Under the pieces are notes generated by a model. It saw nothing but the letters and a program-made list of their open reading frames with translations, did no database searches and was not told the DNA's origin. This document shows positions 47,832 through 59,700 of a stretch of 64,000 bases of DNA, in pieces (positions within the stretch are counted from its first letter, which is position 1; each line of letters begins with the position of its first letter). The position numbers and the translations under genes are program-made. Source of the stretch: Parelaphostrongylus tenuis (taxonomy: Eukaryota > Nematoda > Chromadorea > Rhabditida > Metastrongylidae); assembly GCA_019055375.1 (NCBI GenBank), contig JAHQIW010001543.1, positions 1-64,000 of the forward strand, read 5' to 3'.

Positions 47832-49300
47832 ATAGCTTTTTATACTATGCCGTTACAGTAATAAATAAAGCATTATTTCACACTCAAGCGTATTTCGCTG
47901 AGTACAGCTTCTCTTTTGAACTTCCAATAATCATTCAGTAGCACATGTCTCAACAATTTCAATGATGTGCTTAGCTTTTTAAAGCTCTTTAGTGCGTTGT
48001 TACGGCCGAAAAAATTGAGTTTCGCACTCGCAGCCGTGTCATTCGCGTAGTGCAATTCACTTGTGGCGTGCGATGCGCGCCGAGTGCGAAACCCCAATAT
48101 TCTTTCAGCTGTAACACGCATTAAGAAGTTCTTTTTGAATAACTAGCATAGTTTGAAATTGGTGAGACTTATCTATCAAATTGTACCAAAACTCTGAATG
48201 AAAAGCTGCGTCCAGCAAAAAGTACTTGAAAATGCAGCACAATTCTATTTTTATTGCTACATCGCGCTTAAGAATTTCTCTATTGAAAAACAAGCGCACC
48301 ATTGAAATCTTCGATATTCTAAGTTATGAACTGGTGTTGAATGTTATTGGTTTGATGCCAATGTTGCGAAACCCATTCACATATCGGTGCAGGACATGCA
48401 CGCCGCATGTGAAATACAATCCTAATTTTAGTGCTGTAGAGTAATGAGAAGTTTTTTGGAAAATCAAGAATCACTGTTAAATTTTTCGAGACTTGTACTA
48501 TCGAATAACTACTGAATTTTTTGAGGAAGAGCATTGCTTAGCGAAAAATGCTGGAGTGTGGAATAAAATGCTCAATTTCACTGTTACAACGTAGTATAAC
48601 GACGATTCAAAAATAATGTAGACCGTTGAAAATTACTTCAAAATTTAGACTATCGGATGACTATTAAAAAATCTGAAGCGAGCAGAAATGTTTTTTTTTT
48701 GAAGAAGGGGCGCATTAGGGAAAAAGTATCAGTTTTGTTAAAAAAAAGTGTTGCACAGTGAAAAATTATATGCAGCAGGGGTAAATGTTGACCGGTATCA
48801 ATATTTGGGATGAACTACTAATGGTCGATGCTTAATGTATAAATTATTGATTGCTGAATAGATATTCCAAACAAGAGATTGACAGCATCAGTGTAAGCTT
48901 TCAAGAGTCTGGGTCAGGAAATACACTTTCCTCAATGAAGTGCTTCAGGTGATTGTCGGCTTTATCAATAATCATTCCGAGTGCGTATCAAAAGTCACAT
49001 CGCAAAAGCCATTTGAAAAAGTCATACATTGAATAAAATTTGTTATTGAATACAATTTTGCATGTCATCAAAAAACGAGAAGTAAGAAATGAAGAGAAGC
49101 GATGTTTTCTTATTGATGTGGTCTTCGGGAAACATGATAGCATCCTATATTCTCACTACACCTCATCACTCTTTCTTGGATGGCTTCCACTTACCAGTCA
49201 ATTATGATAAGGATATCTGGCATCTCTTGCACATGGATAACAGTATCAAGGCATTTTTGAACGACAGTCGTTGATTTTTTGGCGATTTATTTCGTCAAAT
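47832..49300. other. U3 flank after RTE-1
   Basis: Contains several loosely related copies of a dispersed AT-rich repeat (near 47930, 48480 and 48640: GACTATCGGATGACTATT type, also near 18100 and 33290). About 49120-49300 aligns with 8940-9120 beyond copy A. No exon is supported. Confidence 0.4.
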
Positions 49301-51994
49301 CTGACAGCTCCGACAATCATCGGGATATGGTACTGGTACCACATGAAACTCTTCACCAAAAGCGCTCAAAGTTTTCATTCCATCTGTACACGAAGGGTTT
49401 ATAGGACAATAGTTGAGAGTCTGAAGTCAATAATACATGAAAAGCCGACGCTATCAACAAAAATCAACAAGACATAAGCAAAAGATAACGGGACTGCAAA
49501 GTGAGAAGAACTTATAAATGGCTGAGCCAGAAGATAAGCTCGACTGAAAAACGAAGAATAAATCAACCTACACGTCGTTAGGAACATCACTTCTTCAGCC
49601 GGGTTCTGTCAGTCTGTTGCTCGACGAATATCCATAGAGAGCACTGACCACCTTTTCAACTTGTTTCGATCGATCAACGGGGGCTTAAAGCGATAGTACA
49701 CGTATATAACATACAGAGAAGATTCTCTAACATCAGAAGAGCATCCAAAAACGTGGTGCCCTTCAAATGCCGCTGTTCATTGCGTGGGTGGGAAAGTCGG
49801 TGATGATCGAAAAAGATTTCTGGTGGTCCTCACTTTAGTTCGAAGACATTTCAGACACTCGCAGAAGCAACAGTCCCATCAGAGACGCTTCGCAAAATTT
49901 TGACTCTCGAGGGATCAGAACGCGGTGACGTCTCAGTTTGAGTGGAACTCGGGTTTGAATTTAGCATTTTTGTATACATAAATAACATCAAATCATTCGC
50001 TAAAAGAATGATCATAAGGACTTCTGACAATTAGATTTTTATTCGATAAATTTTGTGGCAAACTGGCTCCTCAAGACTTAGAAAATTATTAAAAATCAAC
50101 TGCATTCTTGATATTGACCTTTGTTGCCACCATTACTCACATCAGAACTCGAATTCTTTTTTAGCCACCCAACACTCATGAGGTTAAAATAATCAATCAT
50201 GAAATGAGCTATGTCTCACTTCGCTTCGTTGGCATAAAGGAGTATGATCAAATGCTAATCTGCTTTTTATTTCACATGTTCTAAGTAGTTTATTACCTAT
50301 TATTCTTTATGTCTTTATGTCTTTATGTCTTTGTACTCAAACAGCGCTCTCTGTGCAGATCGTAGTATTTATATGTCTAGAAGGTAAGCATTTCTTTCAT
50401 TCTTTCTCAAATGAGATATATGCAATAATGGAAGTAAAGTTATTTGGTATAAGAAGACCGGGAAGTAAATTTGTGTAGAAATTCATCACACAAGTCTGAA
50501 ACTATCATCTATTTCATCGATACATGTCCTGTAAACACTCCGTCTAATTAACAGCAAAGAACGGTGCGCTTTAGTACAAGCAACGTTAACCGAATTGGCA
50601 TGCTTCTTTGAATTATATGAGGAAAGAAATCGGTTTCCGATTCACTCGAAATTTGTCCCATTCTTTCGATAATTTTATCGAGTGTTTCTGAAATTGCAGC
50701 ACTTCTGTAAGATGCCATTATCAAGCAGAAAGCAGTGAAAACTCTTCGTGGAAGCAGATATAATTAGCCTCGTCTGTGTATGACATCAATAATACTAAGC
50801 TTATCTCGACAACTGCAATAATCATAGAAGTGCGGTGGTCAGTACTATCTATAACGTTTTGTCTAACTATCCCATCTTCTTAGCTTTGAGATTTTTTTAC
50901 TTTTCCGTTCTCAAGTTCTCTATTAATCGCCGTTCAACTACTTCACTCAACGTGGTCTAAGTTCTGTGTTTTCTGGAGCAAAAGCTGAACAGGCTCTTTT
51001 TGTGTTGTTCTGTTCCACCATTTGAAGCTCCTTGCTTGCATATTTATGCTCAAAACCACTGTCGATCTATAACGACAGTAAGTAAGCCATTCTATATGAG
51101 AGCAATGTCATTCTGGTACGCGACTCAACAGATATATAATTAGTTTAAGCACTAAATTTTAGAATTAGACCACTTTTGTCATACCGCGTCTCAAACGCTG
51201 ATACTTGTTAGTATAGCAACTGAGCAATATGAACAATAGCTCAATATGTCTGAAAAGTAGAAAACTATGCACGATATGACAGACCTTTAGCTATTTAGTA
51301 GTGATCAATCGATTCAGAACTGAGCCTTTGTACTATTGCACGTGAAAGGTGTAAGACAAGGTAGTTTGAATAGACTTCAATTCAGAGAGTTTAATAGAGT
51401 TGAAATGAAATTTACCAAATAAGCGAAGACTAAAACACGGAAACGACAGTCATCATGATTTTTGCTACGGAAAAAGTAAATTTAGCGTTAGAAATCAAGG
51501 AAGTTTCAAACTTGGCCTGACTAGGTTTCTTTTGAGCCCATCCCTTCATAAGCGGATCTATTTTCACAACTAGTGAATTCTTCATTAAGCTCAATACACA
51601 GCTGATATCACACAAAAGGACTCGGTTAAAAGAGGCATTCAGACTTTAGTACGCGTAAGCAGTCGCTAAATGGAAAACTAATGCTAAGACACAACCCTTT
51701 CGTCTATGCGCCATGATGCTTTTTTTTCGCTTTTACATTATTACTGGAAGACGATGCAGAGAGTTTTACAGTGACTCATTTGCTTTCTCGTCTTGGCAAG
51801 AAACCCCAAAAATTTAGTCTAGACATGAAGAACAGTTTGTAATAGACAATGGCAGCTGAATATTGGCAACGACACAGCTCTTCATTTATCGCCTGAAAGA
51901 TGATCGACGGTGTTGAAAAGTCTCACAGGCAAAATCGCATAAGCCAAGCAGTGTTTAATGGTTTCATCGACGAATCGAATATGAATATTAGACT
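49301..51994. other. intergenic, nothing recognised
   Basis: No exon, element or RNA gene could be supported apart from a short microsatellite. The GC-richer patches near 49600 and 49760-49900 have no clear reading frame with splice sites. Confidence 0.35.
50306..50332. repeat. microsatellite (CTTTATGT)3
   Basis: Three perfect tandem copies of an 8-base unit followed by a partial one. Confidence 0.9.
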
Positions 51995-52170
51995 AAATTA
52001 GTTGAGGGCTGGTTGCTGACAGCTTCGATAGCTCATATCGAGAAGAGATAGACGACAAATCGGTGGCACTGCTGGTATAGTGGTACCACAAGCAGCAGCT
52101 GAGAGTAAACTGCTGCTTCAACTCTCTGCTGTGATCGAGTTTTTACGTGCCACTCGATCTTATAGATGAA
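51995..52170 (+). repeat. SINE-like repeat copy
   Basis: GGGCTGGTTGCTGACAGC, then CGGTGGCACTGCTGGTATAG (A-box-like). The B-box region is degraded. Matches 29970-30130. Confidence 0.5.
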
Positions 52171-53980
52171 GACGCCAGCTCTGAGAGGTTTGATCCGATC
52201 TCACAGGTACTATTCTTCATCCAAAACAATTGCGTAAAGTGTCACGAATTTCAAAATAAGGTGAAGATAATGAATATTAGATGAATTAATTCACATTCAT
52301 CATGCCAGTCTAAAACATGGTATGTAAACTGCAAACTCTTCTTCACATAACGTTAGTATTATGTTTTAATTTTCTCAAAACATCGTTTGCAACAAGAAGA
52401 AGTTTATATGATTACTGCAGAAACACCTTCGCTTTTATGAAATGCGGTTGTCGTTTATCAAAATCTCATGATAATCTTTTTTTCATTTTTGAATACTTGA
52501 CCGAAGATTTTTCATTATCTCGTTCAATTTACTCTTAGTATGGAGGTATAAAAGATTGTTCGACCGATTTTATTTTTGAAAAAGCTTTCTCGTCTATGCA
52601 TTTAGCAGCTAATCTTTGAGAAGATTCTCAGTGGTTTCGAAAACACCTAAGTAGGAGCTCATTCGTTAATCCAATATGCTATGACAATGGATCAACTGCT
52701 CACCGTTAAGCAATCGCTGGGGACGCACTATTCGTCCGATTTTCTTCGTCGTAGAAGCCGCTGGGTGCATATTTGGTCTATCCACTGATTTTATTGGACT
52801 TAGGGAAGCATTGTGCTATTACTTCTAGTATCACAGATTTAGCTATCATCAATTTACCGACTTCGAAGGCTGGTAACCTCGGCTAGTTGTTACGTGCAAG
52901 AGCGTGCTTCGGGAAACGCTAGGTACTTGAGCTACATGAACTGTAATTGATCAGCACAGCTGCACTTCAGAATGTTGGGCTAATATGTACTTGGATTGAA
53001 GTTTGGCTGACAAAGCTAAACAACTTTTTGACCTTACGTTGCATATAGTGCTTATTTCTGCCTGGTCATGAATTATTCTTTGCCCTAGTCTGGAATCCTC
53101 TCCATAATATCTATTTTATTTTGGCCATATTAAGCTCACTGTTATTTTCACACTAACGCCTATTCTGAGTCAGTTTAGGCTTTTTCTAAAACGCTTGCCC
53201 TATTCAGAGGAATTGAATTTCTTCACACTGTATGATGAAAGACTTATAAACTGTGTCAGCCTGCTGAATTTTGCCGGTATAAACTTAATGGAAGCGTTTA
53301 CATGTGAGTTTGTATATCAAAGGGACTTGCACTGATGTTATTCCTCTCAATTATTGTGTTCTTCACCGTATCACCAAGTACGACACAAGCCCTATTTGGA
53401 TAATTTTTTGACCAACAGTCGACAATATTAATCAGTAGTAAGAGCGAATGAAGTTTGCTGCATAAAAGTGCTTACAGAAACTCGTGAGAGTCTTTTTGTT
53501 AACCAAGGAGTGCCAGATTTTGGTTTTGTTATGGTTTTCAGAACAGAGTCCACTCCAGTACAACAAAAAGTTGTTCGCCCAAGCGTGGACGTCGTAATCC
53601 TCGTTATCGCGCACAAATGCATTCATGCTCAATTCTTCTTCTCAAATGCCTTACTTGGGAAGCTTCATGAATAAAGTTCTGTGAGAAGAAGACTTTGCAG
53701 GACCGTATCAAGGGTATGGTTTCAATCAAAAGCTTAACTCAAGAGAGATAATTGATACAGGAAAACATCAGCCGCGGCAAACAAGTTATTAATGACTAGC
53801 TAAAATAGACTGCTTAATCTCTTCAGCGTTCCGTCAACTTTCAAGAAAGAATACTCAAAACAGCCTTTTCAGATTGGAATACTGCTCGTGTCAGTTTCCT
53901 ATTATACTTATTGTGATCTAGAATCATTACTATTGATTTGTCTCACAAAAGTAATATTACTGAAAACGACCTTGTTCAAG
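52171..53980. other. intergenic, no supported gene
   Basis: An ATG at about 53336 starts a hydrophobic signal-peptide-like run (MLFLSIIVFFTVSPSTTQA) that ends at TAA within 23 codons with no clear donor. Overlapping open frames at 53428-53674 on both strands were not recognisable. Confidence 0.3.
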
Positions 53981-54124
53981 GCTCCTATGTGGCGAGCCAA
54001 AGAAGCTTCAAATGATGAACAAGAGCCTGATGGCAGGTTTTTGTTCCGATATTCAAAATTTTTAAGTTTGGACTTCTTGAAAACTGAGTTTTTATCTCTA
54101 CCCACTAGTCATTCTTATTCACAA
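53981..54124 (+). CDS. possible internal coding exon, 48 codons
   Basis: An acceptor-like CTTGTTCAAG precedes 53981 and a GTACGT donor follows 54124, giving exactly 48 open codons (phase 0 to 0). The chain includes APMWRAKEASNDEQEPDGRF and a Ser/Thr-rich end. The phase would allow joining to the exon at 56971 of the downstream gene, making it an alternative upstream exon, but no start exon was found. Weak call. Confidence 0.3.
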
Positions 54125-56760
54125 GTACGTTGAATTTTGAAAAAACTGAATTCGCAATCACTTTGGAATTGAAAGTTCAACATGGCAACATTCCAAAAAG
54201 GACCAACAGTTGTAACCTTACTTTTAGTGAGAATTGCGCAATCATTTTAGTTCTAGTAGTGATGCTCCACGTATTCGGGTCGATTTCCATAGTAGTAAAT
54301 GTTCCAGAACTGGATAGTAGGACACTCTCTTTTCCAGCACTTTCCACACCCATTCACCTGTAGTTCTGGATTAGTTTAAGTGCTGATTTTTACCAGAAGC
54401 CAGTGTGCCGCGATTGTTTGTTCTCGAGCGTTTGCAAACATCCGCACTTTGTCGCGTCAATTATTGCATTTTGAGCAACAATTCCTTGCAAATTCGTTTC
54501 CCACAAATTCCGAGCTGCTTGCCATACACGGTAGTTTACGTAATACTTCGATAGTATTTTCCTGAAAGAATTTTGTCCCATTCCTCTTACTACCATTATT
54601 TCTGAAAGCCCTCGTTCATAAGACTTCCACATAGGCTCCAAAATATTTTTTCAAAGTACCAATCGAAAAGTTTGAATTTCTTTCTTTTCTTATTCTTTTT
54701 ATTTCTTTTTCATTCCTTTTTTCTCTTCCCTTTTTTCTTCGTTTCGGAGCGGCTTTCATAATGTACTTCCTCTGGATGTGAAGGAACGTTTGAACTGTCC
54801 ACAGGTGTTGAATCGAGCATTGCACACATGCGTAATTTGATTTTGAAAAAAACATTACAACAATAGTTTTTTCTTATGAAGGAGCTTATGACAGTGTTGT
54901 CTGATGTAGAGTTTGCCTCAAGAACACTTTCGCATGCATACTCTTAAAGAGAAAATTGAAGTTTGTAGAGCTTCCCAGTCAAAAATGATGAGCAAATGAT
55001 TCAAACGTCCTCGATAACTTTTTCATAACGAGTTCATCTGTAGCAGTTAGCAGAGAATCATTGCCGGCGCTTTCCGGCTTTTTTGTTTTTGTTTATTTTT
55101 ATTATTTACTTATTCATTTATTTATTTGTTTTTTGACTTTGTACCATCGAGAGTTTATCATTTGCTGTGCTTACAATGTGCACCTCAATCAGTACAGAAT
55201 CCAGGAATGGAATGAATACTTTCTGGAAATGTGGCGGTTGAATAATTAGTTGGATCTATATTTGAAGTCTCATCATATTACTAATGATTGATGTGATGAG
55301 AGTTCTAAATTTGCTGGAGACGATGACAATAAGATATTGCGGCGTTTGGAGTGCTACTTACAAGCTCGAGTATTTTGGTAATGAAGACAAACCCATAGCC
55401 ATTATAACTTGTTCATTACGTGAGCACAAATCTGGATACGTGAGGCTGAGGAAAAGAGAGCTTGCGTCGGAGCTTTCGTCGCTCTTTAGTACGTTGTTCG
55501 AGATCTCTTTCTCCTATGCGCATTTTGATTACTCAAACTGATCCGTTCATGTCCATCACTCTATAGAGAGTCCACTATTTTTCGACAGCTGGACGCAGGG
55601 TGGTGCTCTTCAATAGTGAAGTGGCTACAACCAAAGACTTCGAACAATTCAAATATAACTAGACCACTACGCGATTAATATTGACGAAGATGACGCAAGT
55701 GCTGTTGAGTGAGCTGACACTCGTAACACACTCTCATTGAAGTTTGTTTATGGAAATTTCGCTTCTCGATTACTTTACCTTCCTTTTTTTTTAGCTTTAC
55801 GAATAATCAAGGACATTGTACAAATTACCTTAGCTTCATGTCTGTGGGGGAAAAACGCCTCAAGTAATTGATGAAATTCTTTGACAGTACATAGGATTTA
55901 CGGTCATGATTAAACTGCAGAGACTAAAATCTAAACGAGGTGATATAATAGCGATGATTTTGCGAGACTCGGGGATATTTATGATGCTTTAATCGATAAA
56001 AATACTTTTTTTGTTTGACTGAAGGCTTCGATATACCTGTCCACATGTCTCAAATAATCCATTTACTCCATTCATTTTCCTGGAACCACTCGTCCTTTCG
56101 TTGCATAGATTATGATTATATACTATGCCCTATCATTTTCTACATAACGTGCAATTGTCGACAGACTTGATGGGCTCCGCTTTCGCGTCATGTATCGGGT
56201 TTAAATTATTGAGACATCACTGATGAAATGACTTAAAAGGAATTGACAATAGGAAAAACAGAAAGACACTAGATTAGACAGCGGTAACCTAAAAAATGTG
56301 CGCCTGATTTTGAAGTCAACATTGGTTCAATGCCGCTTGCTGCTGACAACCTTTGCGTATTTTCCACGAGTATTCTTCTGGATTTTGACTAGTTTCTCGA
56401 TTTTTTCTTAGAGATTCATTCATCTGTGTAGCCGTCTGACAAATTTTTGCTTTATTTCCCAATGACATCTCCGTCAGACTCGAAGCACTAGTATAAGTGA
56501 AAATTTCATCGCTTCACAATAGGGTATTTTTTATTCCTTGGTGTCCGCAATCTTAAAATCTTTTTTTCACGTTAGCTAATATTACTGCCATAAAATGGAA
56601 GCAAGACGAGAATTCATATATTTTTTTCTAAAGTTTGCGTTTTGAAATGTAATCCGACTCATTGTTCAAACTCTAACGTTAAGGTAAGTAAGATCAAACT
56701 TAGTTGAAACGGTTGAATCTGTATTATTTTCACTAACAAAATCTCTGTGATGAACGGGTG
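54125..56760. other. intergenic or upstream region, nothing recognised
   Basis: AT-rich. Includes a TATT/TTTA-rich low-complexity run at about 55078-55135 and a pyrimidine-rich run near 54680-54740. No exon supported. Confidence 0.35.
55078..55135. repeat. low-complexity TTTA-rich tract
   Basis: Imperfect tandem TTTAT units. Confidence 0.7.
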
Positions 56761-59700
56761 ATGCGTACAACTTCATCGCACATTCGTAACTTCTGGCAGT
56801 CTCACATAGGGGATCGTCAAAATGATAAAGTAAGTTTTTCAAAGGAGTCGAGATTCAATGATCATTTCAGAGCTTAACAATCGTACAAATTCTCATTTAT
56901 CCATAACCTGAATTATTCACAAGTATGCGATGTGATTTTTCAACAGTGTTTGCTTTTTTCTTCATTTTAGAGTGAAATACACCGTTCTGTGCCGGCTAAA
57001 CCGTACAGTTTTCCGCGATGGCGATCGTCGGACGCACTTTCAGCGTCTCTGGTCGCATCGAAAAACGTGGAAATTCCGACGGACAGCATTATTCCTGAAG
57101 AAAGACTGCAAAAAATGAGAGAAACGGAGCGGATAGCACAGATTGACAAAGTAGGCTTTCATCTTGTGCGAATAACTGTTGAAATATTCACCAACGTGCT
57201 ACAGCACAATTAGTAGGCAATCATCTATGTATTCCATACATTGATAACGAAGCCATACTCAGAAAACCCACACATATTCCGATGGTCAATTTTGGTGCAC
57301 AAATCTTCTGGAGTGCCTGTAATCAATCGGTGCTATAAACTAATCCACATCCCTCCACAGAGTTCCTTTTGCTATTTTTGGTCACGAACTTAGCTACAAA
57401 TAATCAAGTAACAGAACATCAAGATACATTTCATAGTGGTCCGGTTAGGGCTTCACATCTACATTTCAATAACTATCGATTTATCACAAGGAGTCTAGGA
57501 CAACTCTGAAGTCGACAAGTAACCATTTCAGAATTTGGAGTTTGTAGACGCCTTACGTTTTTCTAAGTGCTATAAAATTTGCTTGCTACAACTATAAGTG
57601 TTCTTTTGCATATCATTTCGCAGAGAAGTTGTCTCCCGCTGTTACTATGAATAGCGTGATTGGTGACACGTGTGGCTCTGATGAGGCGGGCAATGAACAT
57701 GCGTAAAACCACAGACATAGCTCGACTCTCGAAAACCAGGAAGGACTTAGAACAGTCTTACAGAATATATCAAACCTTTGTGTTGCTCACAATAGTTTTG
57801 ACGTGGTCGAAATATTAGCTCACGTCTCTGCTACATAGCACACCGCTAGAAGGACTGTTGAGTTGAAAATGTTGGCGCATAGTTTTGGACTTGTTAATTG
57901 GTCAGTGGCCTCTTTGAGAAACCGAAAGATGGTTTATCCATGTCACTCTCTATATTCAATGAATGCCCAACGTGCACGTGCGAGGTGGTCTTAGTAAGCG
58001 GAAAGCTATGCAGTTCAATTTGTTCACCATTGCACCATCGCATTACCATGAAGTGGATCCTTGTACAATGTATGCGTAGTCCGACCTTCTTTTGCGCTTC
58101 GTTGAGTTCCTTGAGCATCGCCTCTGCTTCACTAGTGCTCCTACAAAACCCGACGATATTATCTGCAGAACGAATATTTGATTAGAATTTCCCATCAATG
58201 CGCATGTCCTTCTCGTTTCTCGAGTGACTCACAATTCACTGCAATACGGCGGGAATAGCTTTTTCGACATCGTATTGCTTTGTCGAACCCCATTTCTGAT
58301 GAGTTTCGGCAAAGGGTCGAGGAAGGAGTAGTTTTTTTGTAGCGCAGTTCCAATAACAGTCTGATAAGGTTATTACGCAGAACGGATCCATATTCTTGCT
58401 CGGCGAGCGTTGATAGAAGTGCATTCGTTTCGGTGCTACAAAATGTTTTTCAAAGTCGACAATAGTCAGGCAGGTAGTACTCTCAACAAACATTTATGAC
58501 CCCGACACGGTTTGGTGGCTCATGAGGCAAAATCCCAGTCGAAATCCAGCTTGCTCAACTGATTGTACCTCATCCAAAGCTCTTTATATGCTGAGAAGAA
58601 TGATGTTTGTAAAGAACTTTCAGAGTACACGCAACCAAATGGTACGACAGTTGCGAAATTCCTTCACACTTTTTGTAAAAGATGACCGTGTGCGACGCCG
58701 TCACTGGTCTTTTTTCCTTTGGTTATGAGATGTCATATGTGGTGCGCGAGCTATACGAAGACTTTGGCCTCCAATTTATAGAAAGTCAGCAGTAATGTTA
58801 TTGGTTCCTAGACCTGTGTCTTTTTTCCTAATTTCAATCGCAGTTTGAACTTTGAAGGGTGTAATTCCAGGCAATTTCTCTCCAATAGGGATATGGGCGT
58901 CGAGGAAATGATTGTGAAGCGTAAAGATCAGATTAGAACTCTTTCTTTAAATCATAGTAAAAGAGGCTGCGTAGAGAAAGTTTCCGCCGCTTCGCAGCTT
59001 CTAATTTTGTTCATTTGAGGCATTTTTTAATCAACCTTTGATTATGTTGTCACATACGTTGCTGAAATTTTTCTAATGATTCCAGCGATCGTTTTGAAGG
59101 TCTCATGAGCCAGTATATAACATAGCATCTCCATACTTAAGCCACATGATTGCAAGAACTCCAGGAAAAAAAAGGTTTTGTGCACCAATCAAAGCGTCGA
59201 GAAAAAGTTGGTCATTTAAAAGAGCCGCTCTGTTGTCAGTTTGCTAAGCATCTCGCCCTATAGGAAGTCGATGTTTACGTGGCGATGTGACCTCTCTAGC
59301 AGCAATAGGACTTTAAGAACGGGAGCTTTCATTTCTTAATCAACCAACTCATCACATAGTATTTTTGAAGAGATCATTTTGTTCGGAAGGATAGTGTGCT
59401 TTTTCTCAGTGGTCTTTAACTTTTTTTAACATTTATGTCTGCATCTACCGTTCTTCCGCTGAGAAAATTTTGAAAACTTGATTTTATATAACCTGATAGA
59501 ATACTTTAAGCCCTTCAAGAGTCTGATTTGCATCTCTGGTGAGAGACGTACGTTTCAATGTTCTTGCACACCTCATCAGTAGCACATGCCATTTAGTTCA
59601 CCTTTACACCTAAGGGTAGCGGCGCCGAAGATGTATTACTTCACATCAAAGAGGAAGATCACTTGATATTGCCGTCTATAGTAACTTTTCAGTCGATGAT

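Noticed and set aside
53336..53404. signal-peptide-like start MLFLSIIVFFTVSPS
   Set aside because: Ends at TAA after 22 codons with no good donor and no following exon that fits.
54616..54855. lysine/arginine-rich minus-strand frame
   Set aside because: Arises from a pyrimidine-rich low-complexity run on the plus strand.
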